Shown here: one piece after another, positions 6,567 to 12,845 of the stretch | How positions within the stretch are numbered: the stretch's first letter is position 1 | How the letters are laid out: the number at the start of each line of letters is the position of its first letter | Source: Hyphomicrobiaceae bacterium UBA4118 | GTDB taxonomy: Bacteria > Pseudomonadota > Alphaproteobacteria > Rhizobiales > Methyloligellaceae | Reading direction: 5' to 3' | Assembly: GCA_002383105.1 (NCBI GenBank) | Contig: DFXC01000142.1 | Location: 12,245 to 25,089 of the forward strand | Length of the DNA stretch: 12,845 nt | Made by a program: the position numbers and the translations under genes | Notes under the pieces: model-generated | Told to the model about the DNA's origin: nothing | The model's input: the letters and a program-made list of their open reading frames with translations, nothing else | The model's database searches: none

Positions 6567-7940
6567 CTAGGCGGCGTCCGCCACAACCCTGTTGCGGCCG
6601 TCGCGCTTGGCGCAGTAGAGCGCCTGGTCGGCACGCTTCAGAATGAGCTCAGGGGTATCGTCGGCGAACTCGAGCGCGGCGACACCGACGCTTGCCGTCA
6701 CTTCCAGCGTTCCGATCCGCTCCCCGGCATAGAACGGTGCCGCGGCGATGCATTGCCGTAAGCGCTCGCCCACGAGATAGGCCTTGGCCAGGTCGGTATC
6801 CGGCATGACCACGACGAATTCCTCGCCGCCGAGCCGGCAGGCGAGGTCGATGCCGCGAATGTTGCGGCGGACGCGGGAGGCGAACTCCCGCAACACCGAG
6901 TCACCCGCATCATGGCCATGGCTGTCATTGACGGCCTTGAAATAGTCAATGTCGAGCAGGAGAACCGAGAGCGGCTTGCCGCGCTGGGAGGACTCCTCGA
7001 ACAGCGTCTTCAGATGGCTCGTCATATAGCGGCGGTTGTGGAGCGCCGTGAGCGGGTCGAGGATTGCCATCTCGACCGTCTCTTCGAGCCGCATCCGCAA
7101 ATGGTCGGTGTAGCGCTTGCGCTTCACCTGGGTACGCACCCGCGCCAGCAGCTCGTTGGCATCGACCGGGCGGACGATATAGTCGTTGACGCCCATGTCG
7201 AGGCCCCTGAGCAGCCTCGCGTCGTCGCCCGGCTCGATGACGATCATGATCGGCAGATGCCGGATCCGATCGAGCGAACGCACCTGCGAGCAGAGTCGGA
7301 GGCCGTCGGCGTGATCGAGGCTGAGGCTTATGATTATGAGATCGAAATTGCCGTCGGGAAGCCGCAGCAAGGCGCGCGCGGGATCGGCCTCGCGCTCCAC
7401 ATGATGCTCCTGCTTCAGCGCTTCGAGGATGCGTTCGGCCGAGCGGTCGCGGTCCTCCACCAGAAGGATGCGTCCGCCGCGCCCGAGTTGATCGAGCCTG
7501 ATGCCGAGGGTGGCGACAAAGCCCATCTGCTCCTCGGTCGTGGCGCGCATCAGCATCTCGTCGGTGAGCATCTTCAGCCGGGCGAGATTCTTCACCCGCG
7601 TGATGAGCGGGATGTCGTCGACGGGCTTGGTGAGGAAGTCGTCGGCCCCTGCCTCCAGCCCCTTCACCCGGTCAGAGGGCTGATCGAGAGCGGTGACCAT
7701 GATCACCGGGATGTGCTGCGTGCGCGGCTCCGCTTTCAGCCTGCGGCAGACCTCAAAGCCGTCCATCCCGGGCATCATCACGTCGAGCAGCACCACGTCG
7801 GCACGCTCGCGCGCGCAGATATGCAGCGCCTCGGGACCGCTGCGCGCCGTGCGCACCTCGAAATATTCGGCCGTGAGCCGCGCTTCGAGCAGCTTCACAT
7901 TGGCATCGACATCGTCGACGACGAGAACGCGTGCGGTCAT
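6567..7940 (-). CDS. pleD: PleD-type response regulator / diguanylate cyclase
   Basis: PleD makes cyclic di-GMP from two GTP when its first receiver domain is phosphorylated, and in Caulobacter this drives the motile-to-sessile switch at one cell pole. The 457-residue protein shows the PleD layout REC-REC-GGDEF. REC1 has the acidic pair D9/D10, the phosphoacceptor D53 and K105, matching Caulobacter numbering. REC2 (about 156-270) is degenerate: S205 stands where the acceptor aspartate should be and R257 replaces the conserved lysine, consistent with an adaptor role in dimerisation. The GGDEF domain starts near DPLTALHNRR (295-304). It has the intact active site GGEEF (371-375) and the inhibitory-site motif RGID (362-365), five residues upstream, so product feedback is expected. 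It follows divK by 7 bases without a strong ribosome binding site and is probably translationally coupled. Confidence 0.96.
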   Translation of the reverse strand: MTARVLVVDDVDANVKLLEARLTAEYFEVRTARSGPEALHICARERADVVLLDVMMPGMDGFEVCRRLKAEPRTQHIPVIMVTALDQPSDRVKGLEAGADDFLTKPVDDIPLITRVKNLARLKMLTDEMLMRATTEEQMGFVATLGIRLDQLGRGGRILLVEDRDRSAERILEALKQEHHVEREADPARALLRLPDGNFDLIIISLSLDHADGLRLCSQVRSLDRIRHLPIMIVIEPGDDARLLRGLDMGVNDYIVRPVDANELLARVRTQVKRKRYTDHLRMRLEETVEMAILDPLTALHNRRYMTSHLKTLFEESSQRGKPLSVLLLDIDYFKAVNDSHGHDAGDSVLREFASRVRRNIRGIDLACRLGGEEFVVVMPDTDLAKAYLVGERLRQCIAAAPFYAGERIGTLEVTASVGVAALEFADDTPELILKRADQALYCAKRDGRNRVVADAA

Positions 7941-7947
7941 GGTCTCG

Positions 7948-8322
7948 CTACCGTGCCTCGCCGATGAATTGCTTGACCGTGTCGAGGAACATCGCCACCG
8001 AGATCGGCTTCGAGATGTAGGCCTCGCAGCCGCCTTCGCGGATGCGTTCCTCGTCTCCCTTCATGGCGAAGGCGGTGACGGCGACCACCGGGATCTGGCG
8101 GAGCTGATCGTCCTCCTTCAGCCATTTGGTCACTTCGAGTCCCGACACCTCGGGAAGCTGGATGTCCATGAGGATGAGGTCGGGACGGTGCTCGCGGGCC
8201 AGCGCCAGAGCTTCCATGCCGTTCCGCGTCTGCAGCGTCTTGTAGCCGTGCGCGTCGAGCAGGTCGTGGAAGAGCTTCATGTTCAGCTCGTTGTCCTCGA
8301 CGATCAGAACGGTCTTCGTCAT
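7948..8322 (-). CDS. divK: DivK single-domain response regulator
   Basis: DivK is a cytoplasmic receiver-only protein. The kinases DivJ and PleC control its phosphorylation, and through DivL and CckA it lowers CtrA activity to set division asymmetry. The 124-residue product has acidic residues E9/D10, the acceptor D53, T83 and K105. D90, the residue changed in the Caulobacter divK341 allele, is also present. There is no output domain. I chose the ATG at 8322 because the product then begins [18 protein letters not shown] as in known DivK proteins. The frame stays open upstream to 8433 with another ATG at 8382, but the added residues look like leader DNA. A GAGG lies only 3 bases before the chosen ATG. 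It heads an operon with pleD. Confidence 0.96.
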   Translation of the reverse strand: MTKTVLIVEDNELNMKLFHDLLDAHGYKTLQTRNGMEALALAREHRPDLILMDIQLPEVSGLEVTKWLKEDDQLRQIPVVAVTAFAMKGDEERIREGGCEAYISKPISVAMFLDTVKQFIGEAR

Positions 8323-8648
8323 TGGCCTCGGCCCCGGCGATTCGGTCGGCGTATGATCGACGATCTCGCGGTAATGCGCCATGACACTCGGAGTCGGCCT
8401 GGCCCTCCAGAACATAATGGCTCGCTCCCTCATCCTCGGATCGCCGATTTCACCGTAAACCTGTAACCAAACTCTTTAGAGATGAGGCAAAGCTCGCAGG
8501 AAATAGGAAGTTTCCGGCATAGCTAACGCCCAAAGTGGGCCTATAGCCGGGCGCGGCAGTAACCATGCCGGATGTCGTTTTTGCGGGTGCTGTCAGGCAG
8601 TCGCAGAAGACCGTTAGGGAGCCCGGATGCCCCACGCGCCGTCTGGCG
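8323..8648 (-). promoter_or_regulatory. divK upstream region
   Basis: These 326 bases lie between eipB and divK, both on the minus strand, and contain no supportable gene. They carry a nested inverted repeat (8514-8571). There is also a TTAC direct repeat read on the minus strand as GGTTACAGGTTTAC (8468-8455), beside the short dyad CTCTTTAGAG near 8472-8481. One GATTC site (8339-8343) lies just upstream of divK. A divK promoter is expected here, but no -35/-10 pair stands out. The TTAC repeats are only loosely like CtrA half-sites and lack the TTAA-N7-TTAA spacing. Confidence 0.4.
8514..8571. repeat. Nested inverted repeat upstream of divK
   Basis: Three arm pairs are nested. CCGGCAT (8514-8520) pairs with ATGCCGG (8565-8571). 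GCTA (8522-8525) pairs with TAGC (8544-8547). GCCCA (8528-8532) pairs with TGGGC (8536-8540) around the loop AAG. The inner two form an interrupted hairpin, and the outer pair encloses a further 17 unpaired bases. It could be a terminator-like end for the eipB transcript or a structured leader of divK. No T-run follows in the minus-strand direction. Confidence 0.4.
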
Positions 8649-9509
8649 TTAGTGACACTCCGTCGCTTTGAGATATTCGAGCGCGGTCAGCGTGCCGTGG
8701 ATCGAGAAGTCGCCATAATCGATGAGAAGCTCCCGGCTCACGCCATTCTCATAAAGGCGAAAATCGATCTGGTAGCTCGGCGTCAGGTCGCCGCCCTTGG
8801 GCTCGAAATAGCCGATCGATACCGGCCATGAGGCAAGCTCTCCGAGCCCCTTGTCCTTGGCCGCGGGTTCGAGCTTGCCGGCGTCGGCGCCGGGCTGCAC
8901 CTTGGTTCCGATGAAAGCGGTCGTGTCATAGACCTTCCGGCCCTTCTCCGAGCCGTCATAGATCCTCGCTTGGAACAGGGACTGGCCCGCCCGGGCAGCG
9001 TCGATCAGGGCAAGGCTGTGCTGGGTCGGAAACAGCACTTGGCCGGAAAGGTCAAGCTCGGCGAGGGCAGGCTGACTGAGCTTGACCTTCACCGCTGCAT
9101 TGGGGGCCTCGCGCACCGCCCGGCCCATGGTGACGTCGCCGAGCTTGTCGTTCAGATACTGCGCCGACTGGAAGCGGAACTTCTGGCCGTCGCCCTGCTC
9201 CCAGGTCGATGAGCGGAGGTCGGTCAGGTTGGTCTGCCCTTGCGAATCGGTCATCTGCGTGACCATGCGCATATTCAGCGAGTAGCCGTCGCATTCTGAG
9301 CCGGTAAACTCGAACACCATGCGGCCATCGATGCCGGTGATGCCGGAGGCCGACCGGGCGTCGTCGAGCGTCATCTCGTAGATGGCGCGATGCGCTACGA
9401 GCTTGTTCGTCTCTTTGGCGGCAAGCGCCTGAGCATGGCCCGCCGGGGCCCCGCCAAAGAGCAGAGCCGCCACGAGCACGAGCATCAGCCGCTGGCCGCA
9501 ACCGATCAT
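8649..9509 (-). CDS. eipB: EipB-like periplasmic envelope-integrity protein (DUF1849)
   Basis: The 286-residue product matches DUF1849, whose studied member is EipB of Brucella abortus, a periplasmic beta-spiral protein needed for cell-envelope integrity. A signal peptide is clear: MIGCGQR, a hydrophobic core (about 8-20), then APAGHAQA with cleavage near residues 26-28. The family's two cysteines, which form a disulfide in EipB, are C73 in GSECDGY and C285 in the final ATECH. After the signal peptide the motif HRAIYEMTLDDA is typical of the family. I chose the ATG at 9509 because GAGG lies 5 bases upstream and the signal peptide begins there. The longer frame to 9707 would bury the signal peptide behind 66 residues and run into the divergent RidA gene. 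It is divergent from ridA with 176 bases between. A role in this organism is inferred from the family. Confidence 0.93.
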   Translation of the reverse strand: MIGCGQRLMLVLVAALLFGGAPAGHAQALAAKETNKLVAHRAIYEMTLDDARSASGITGIDGRMVFEFTGSECDGYSLNMRMVTQMTDSQGQTNLTDLRSSTWEQGDGQKFRFQSAQYLNDKLGDVTMGRAVREAPNAAVKVKLSQPALAELDLSGQVLFPTQHSLALIDAARAGQSLFQARIYDGSEKGRKVYDTTAFIGTKVQPGADAGKLEPAAKDKGLGELASWPVSIGYFEPKGGDLTPSYQIDFRLYENGVSRELLIDYGDFSIHGTLTALEYLKATECH

Positions 9510-9651
9510 GTCAGCCTCAATTCTCCGTATCCCGTCGCGCCCAGCCAGGCGGGCCGCCGCCGAGCGATTTTTCGCACCAACACGCGGGCCGGACAAGGGT
9601 CCCCTCCCCGCGCTTGCAGGACGGCCGGATTTGCTCAATGGTCGAAGGCTC

Positions 9652-9665
9652 AAAGCCAGGGCTTT
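9652..9665. promoter_or_regulatory. Short dyad just upstream of the RidA-family gene
   Basis: AAAGCC (9652-9657) and GGCTTT (9660-9665) are perfect inverted arms with 2 bases between. They lie 6 bases before the GGAGG ribosome binding site (9672-9676) of the RidA-family gene, inside the divergent gap with eipB. This could be an operator half-site pair. Two bases is too tight for a stable RNA loop without opening the inner pairs. Confidence 0.25.
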
Positions 9666-9685
9666 CACGTCGGAGGATTGGTAGC

Positions 9686-10150
9686 ATGGCGGGAGAGATC
9701 GAAGCACGGCTCAAAGCGCTCGACCTCGTCCTTCCCGAGGCTAGAGCGACGCTCGGCACCTATGTCCCATACCTTCACCTCAACGGCCAACTGTTCATTT
9801 CGGGCCAATTGCCGCTCAAGGACGGACACGTCATGATTGCCGGCAAGCTCGGCGCCGGTCTCGACGTGAGCAAGGGGCAAGAGGCGGCGCGGCTCTGCGC
9901 CATCAACATCCTGTCGCAGGCGAAAGCGGCGCTGCGCGATCTCGACCGCATCGTGCAACTGCTCCGCCTCAACGGCTTCGTCAACGCCGCTCCCAATTTC
10001 GTCGACCATCCCAAGGTGCTCAACGCCGCCTCTGACCTGATGGTCGAGATTCTCGGGCCTAAAGGGCGGCACACCCGCGTCGCCATCGGCGCAACGAGCC
10101 TGCCGCTGAACGTCGCGGTCGAGATCGATGCGGTTTTCGCGGTAGACTAG
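9686..10150 (+). CDS. RidA family protein (YjgF/YER057c/UK114)
   Basis: RidA-type enzymes hydrolyse reactive enamine and imine intermediates such as 2-aminoacrylate, releasing ammonia and a keto acid. The 154-residue product is longer than classic RidA (about 128), and its sequence fits the longer YjgF-like subfamily. The active-site arginine is R131 in HTRVAIGATSLPLN and the partner glutamate is E146. Their 15-residue spacing is the same as R105/E120 of E. coli RidA, so catalysis looks possible. No signal peptide is seen, so it is cytoplasmic. The ATG at 9686 has GGAGG (9672-9676) 9 bases upstream; an upstream in-frame ATG at 9638 lacks such a site. It leads a + strand run with the phosphodiesterase gene 24 bases downstream. 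The substrate is not known. Confidence 0.92.
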   Translation: MAGEIEARLKALDLVLPEARATLGTYVPYLHLNGQLFISGQLPLKDGHVMIAGKLGAGLDVSKGQEAARLCAINILSQAKAALRDLDRIVQLLRLNGFVNAAPNFVDHPKVLNAASDLMVEILGPKGRHTRVAIGATSLPLNVAVEIDAVFAVD

Positions 10151-10174
10151 GTCCCTCGTGACTGAGCGCCTCAC

Positions 10175-10918
10175 ATGGCCGAGCTTTATTGGTTGAAGCG
10201 GCCAATCGCCCATCGGGGCTTGCACGATCCGTCCAAAGGCATCGTCGAGAACAGCGCTTCCTCGGTCAGGGCCGCCATGGGGGCGGGATTTGCCATCGAG
10301 GTCGACCTGCAATGCGCCGCTGGCCACATGCCGGTCGTGTTCCACGACGCTACTCTCGACCGGCTCACCTTGGAGACGGGTCCGGTCGCCGCCCGCGAGG
10401 TCGAGGCGCTGACGGCCATCCCCTTGCGCAACAGTTCCGACCGCATCCTGTCGCTCCCGGCACTCCTAGCGCTTGTCAATGGACGCGTGCCGCTCGTGCT
10501 CGAGGTCAAGAGCACCTGGACCCGTGAGAGCAAATACGAGGCCAATATCGCCATGCTGCTCGCGTCCTATCCCGGGCCCGTCGCGGTGATGTCGTTCGAC
10601 CCTTATTCGGTGGCGGCCTTTCGCGAGATGGCTCCTGCGCTCCCCCGCGGGCTCATTGCCGAGCGGTTCGACGACCAGCGCTATTGGTCGCAGCTCTCTT
10701 TTTCCGAGCGCTTCGCCATGCGCAACCTGCTCACCTCCACCTTCGCACGGCCCCATTTCATCGCTTACGATATCAGGGCGCTGCCGGCGTTGGCGCCGGC
10801 CATCGCGCAGCTCCTGTTCGGGCTGCCGCTGCTCACCTGGACGGTGCGCACCATGGCCGAGCGGGACCGCGCCTTGCGCTACGCCGACGCCATGATCTTC
10901 GAAGGGATCGTGCCTTAA
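10175..10918 (+). CDS. Glycerophosphodiester phosphodiesterase (UgpQ-like, cytoplasmic)
   Basis: The enzyme splits glycerophosphodiesters, the deacylated products of phospholipids, into glycerol 3-phosphate and an alcohol. The 247-residue protein has the family's sites: H13-R14-G15 (IAHRGLHD), E25-N26, the metal ligands E42 and D44 (IEVDLQ), H57-D58 (VVFHDATLDRLT) and E110-V-K112 (LVLEVKS). There is no signal peptide, so it resembles cytoplasmic UgpQ rather than periplasmic GlpQ. No ugp transport genes are nearby. It ends 3 bases before the next gene, and the pair is almost certainly co-transcribed. The substrate head group cannot be read from sequence. Confidence 0.93.
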   Translation: MAELYWLKRPIAHRGLHDPSKGIVENSASSVRAAMGAGFAIEVDLQCAAGHMPVVFHDATLDRLTLETGPVAAREVEALTAIPLRNSSDRILSLPALLALVNGRVPLVLEVKSTWTRESKYEANIAMLLASYPGPVAVMSFDPYSVAAFREMAPALPRGLIAERFDDQRYWSQLSFSERFAMRNLLTSTFARPHFIAYDIRALPALAPAIAQLLFGLPLLTWTVRTMAERDRALRYADAMIFEGIVP

Positions 10919-10921
10919 GCC

Positions 10922-12148
10922 ATGGGCGATATCGAGAGGCCACTGACCAAGGAGGAGCCTGCGAGCGCCAGCGAGCCCGTCGTGGTGCGCATCGCCTCTC
11001 GCATCGCCGATGTGCCGGCTGCCGAATGGGACGCCTGTGCGCTCGGCACCGAGCCCCCGCCCGTCTCCGGACGTCCCTCTAACCCCTTCATCTCACATGC
11101 ATTTTTGAAGGCGCTGGAAGAGAGCGGGTCGGCCACGCGCAAGACCGGCTGGCTGCCGCAGCATCTTCTCCTCGAGGACGGCAACCGCAAGCTCACGGGC
11201 TGCATGCCCTGCTATCTGAAATCGCACAGCCAAGGCGAATATGTCTTCGACCATGGCTGGGCCGACGCCTATATGCGCGCCGGCGGCAGCTACTATCCGA
11301 AGCTCCAGGCCTCGGTCCCCTTCACGCCTGTGACCGGCAAGCGCCTGCTGGTTCGGCCGGGCGCGGACCAAGTCGAGCGCGAGGCCATCCTGCTTCAGGC
11401 CGGGACCACGCTCGCCGCCGAACTCGGCGTCTCCTCGCTCCATGTCACCTTCCTCACGCGCGACGAATGGACGCTTGCGGGCGAGCAGGGCTTCCTCAAA
11501 CGCACCGACCAGCAGTTCCATTGGCAGAACGAGAGCTATCGAAGCTTCGAGGATTTCCTAGGGGGCCTCAACGCACGCAAGCGGAAGGCGATCCGTAAAG
11601 AGCGCCGCGAAGCGCTCGGCGACGGCATCGAGATCGAATGGGTGACGGGGAGCGCTCTCACCGAGGCGCATTGGGACGCCTTCTTCGCCTTCTATATGGA
11701 CACGGGGTCGCGCAAATGGGGCTCGCCCTATCTCACGCGGGAATGCTTCAGTCTCCTCGCCGAGACCATGGCCGATCAGATCCTGCTCGTCCTCGCCAAG
11801 CAGTCTGAGCGCTATATCGCCGGCGCGCTCAACTTCATCGGCGCCGACACGCTTTACGGCCGCTACTGGGGCGGGATCGAGGAGCGTCCCTATCTCCATT
11901 TCGAGGTCTGCTACTACCAGGCCATCGACTTCGCCATCGCCCATGGGTTGACCCGGGTCGAGGCAGGCGCGCAAGGAGCGCACAAGCTTGCCCGCGGCTA
12001 TCTGCCGGCAGAGACCTATAGCGCGCACTACATTGCCGATCCCGGCCTGCGCCGCGCCGTCGCCGATTACCTGAAGCGTGAGCGCCTGGCCGTGGCGCGT
12101 GAGATCGCCCTGCTTTCCGAGGAGTCCCCCTACCGCAACGCGGACTGA
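10922..12148 (+). CDS. FemAB-like / GNAT-fold protein, DUF482 (PF04339)
   Basis: The 408-residue product matches the DUF482 family, which has a GNAT-like acyltransferase fold and is related to FemAB-type aminoacyl transferases that build peptidoglycan cross-bridges. Its own substrate is not established. Family landmarks are NPFISHAFLKALEESGS (about 57-73), the basic stretch NARKRKAIRKERREAL, YGRYWGG, and the C-terminal VEAGAQGAHKLARGYLP. No signal peptide or membrane segment is visible, so it should act in the cytoplasm. It starts 3 bases after the phosphodiesterase stop. The nearest Shine-Dalgarno-like GAAGGG is too distant, so coupled translation is likely. A role in cell-wall or amine acylation is inference. 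Confidence 0.9.
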   Translation: MGDIERPLTKEEPASASEPVVVRIASRIADVPAAEWDACALGTEPPPVSGRPSNPFISHAFLKALEESGSATRKTGWLPQHLLLEDGNRKLTGCMPCYLKSHSQGEYVFDHGWADAYMRAGGSYYPKLQASVPFTPVTGKRLLVRPGADQVEREAILLQAGTTLAAELGVSSLHVTFLTRDEWTLAGEQGFLKRTDQQFHWQNESYRSFEDFLGGLNARKRKAIRKERREALGDGIEIEWVTGSALTEAHWDAFFAFYMDTGSRKWGSPYLTRECFSLLAETMADQILLVLAKQSERYIAGALNFIGADTLYGRYWGGIEERPYLHFEVCYYQAIDFAIAHGLTRVEAGAQGAHKLARGYLPAETYSAHYIADPGLRRAVADYLKRERLAVAREIALLSEESPYRNAD

Positions 12149-12193
12149 CCAATGACGAGAGCGGGTTGGTCGCGTCGGAGTCTGCTCAGTCTC

Positions 12194-12272
12194 CGTCATT
12201 CCGGCGCAAGCCGGAATCCAGCTGTAAACTCCGCGGCTTAGTTGCTGGATACCGGCTTTCGCCGGTATGACG
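12194..12272. repeat. REP/BIME-like nested palindrome
   Basis: Two short hairpins face each other inside a larger palindrome. Hairpin 1 is ATTCCGGC-GCAA-GCCGGAAT (12198-12217). Hairpin 2 is TACCGGC-TTTC-GCCGGTA (12250-12267). Outer arms CGTCAT (12194-12199) and ATGACG (12267-12272) pair, as do TCCAGC (12217-12222) and GCTGGA (12244-12249), leaving a 21-base centre. The GTCATTCCGGC...GCCGGAATCCAG form is typical of dispersed REP elements in Proteobacteria, here as an inverted pair. It lies between the DUF482 gene and the HIT gene and may stabilise or attenuate the transcript. Confidence 0.85.
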
Positions 12273-12293
12273 ACAACAGCGCTGATTCTCTGG

Positions 12294-12322
12294 TTGACCT
12301 TGCGGCTGCAAGGACTCGAAAT
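12294..12322 (+). promoter_or_regulatory. Candidate promoter for the HIT gene
   Basis: TTGACC (12294-12299) is followed by CGAAAT (12317-12322) after 17 bases. The -35 fits alphaproteobacterial TTGAC promoters and the -10 is weak. A GACTC site (12313-12317) overlaps the -10. Transcription would start near 12329, and a GAGGA (12342-12346) ribosome binding site follows. Confidence 0.3.
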
Positions 12323-12353
12323 GACTCAGAGAAATGAGAGCGAGGAAGCGCCG

Positions 12354-12779
12354 ATGGCCTACGATCAGAGCAATGTCTTCGCCAAGGTGCTCAGGGGCGA
12401 GATCCCCTGCCACAAGATCTACGAGGACGAGGATACCCTCGCCTTCCTCGACATCATGCCGCGCACCGAAGGCCACGCCCTCATCGTCACCAAGGAGAAG
12501 GCGCGCGATTTGTTCGACGTCTCGCCCAAGGCGCTCGCCAAGCTGGTTGCCGTGGTGCAGAAGCTCGCGCCGGTCATTCAGGAGGCCACCGGCGCTGAGG
12601 GCGTGCTGATCCAGCAGTTCAATGGCGCTGCCGCCGGCCAGACGGTGTTCCACCTCCATTTCCACATCATCCCGCGCAAAGAGGGCGAGACGCTGAAGCC
12701 CCACGCCGGCCAAATGGCCGACCAGACTAAGCTCGCCGCCACGGCCGAGAAGATCCGGAAGAGACTTGGAACTGGCTGA
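12354..12779 (+). CDS. HIT family protein (histidine triad nucleotide hydrolase, HINT-like)
   Basis: HIT proteins hydrolyse or transfer nucleoside monophosphates from substrates such as AMP-lysine, AMP-NH2 or diadenosine polyphosphates. The 141-residue product has the full triad HLHFHIIPR with H100, H102 and H104. It also has the family start NVFAKVLRGEIPCHKIYEDE and the central FLDIMPRTEGHALIVTK. It is cytoplasmic, and its length is normal for bacterial HIT proteins. I chose the ATG at 12354 because GAGGA lies 7 bases upstream and the family begins there. The same frame stays open back to an ATG at 12267, inside the REP element, which would add 29 unrelated residues. A further ATG at 12321 is also in frame. 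The physiological substrate is unknown. Confidence 0.95.
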   Translation: MAYDQSNVFAKVLRGEIPCHKIYEDEDTLAFLDIMPRTEGHALIVTKEKARDLFDVSPKALAKLVAVVQKLAPVIQEATGAEGVLIQQFNGAAAGQTVFHLHFHIIPRKEGETLKPHAGQMADQTKLAATAEKIRKRLGTG

Positions 12780-12845
12780 GCCGCTTGCTCCCCCCTTTCC
12801 CCGATGCGGAGAGGTGAATTGGCCGCGAACCCGTGGAGACTACTT

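Noticed and set aside
6912..7967. A 351-codon + strand open frame opposite pleD
   Set aside because: Shadow frame; PleD on the minus strand is complete with GGEEF and RxxD motifs.
8450..8635. A 61-codon minus-strand open frame between eipB and divK
   Set aside because: No family match; it overlaps the nested inverted repeat, which explains the region better.
9510..9707. N-terminal extension of the EipB-like protein
   Set aside because: It would place 66 residues before a clear signal peptide and overlap the start of the divergent RidA-family gene.

Overview
This is an ordinary chromosomal stretch of a GC-rich alphaproteobacterium, most likely from the Hyphomicrobiales (Rhizobiales). The evidence is a divK-pleD cell-cycle signalling operon, an EipB-type (DUF1849) periplasmic protein, a FemAB-like DUF482 gene and GANTC (CcrM-type) sites in several gaps. 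The species cannot be named from the sequence. I saw no tRNA, rRNA, CRISPR array, prophage, insertion sequence, toxin-antitoxin pair or defence system, and no clearly new multi-gene system. The less explained material is in the gaps.

Layout. 1-390 has no recognisable gene and ends in an AT-richer promoter region. 394-6076 (+) carries topA (DNA topoisomerase I), rnr (RNase R), a DUF983 zinc-ribbon membrane protein and rpmG (ribosomal protein L33, only 55 codons). topA and rnr are 9 bases apart and probably co-transcribed; rpmG probably also has its own promoter. 6077-6566 is a 490-base gap between convergent units, with duplicated palindromes, an AT-rich patch and a stem-loop. 6567-8322 (-) is divK followed by pleD, 7 bases apart. 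8323-8648 is the structured divK upstream region. 8649-9509 (-) is an eipB homologue. It diverges from a + strand run of a RidA-family gene, a glycerophosphodiester phosphodiesterase, a FemAB/DUF482 acyltransferase-like gene and a HIT-family gene (9686-12779). A nested REP/BIME-like palindrome (12194-12272) separates the last two. 12780-12845 shows nothing recognisable.

How the genes work together. The left block is nucleic-acid housekeeping: supercoiling, structured-RNA decay and the large ribosomal subunit. The centre is the DivK/PleD output of the DivJ/PleC phosphorelay (kinases not in this window), with PleD making cyclic di-GMP. The right block mixes envelope maintenance (EipB, possibly the FemAB-like protein), glycerophosphodiester breakdown, reactive enamine/imine removal (RidA family) and a HIT nucleotide hydrolase. 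An envelope or lipid-turnover theme for the right block is inference from neighbourhood only.
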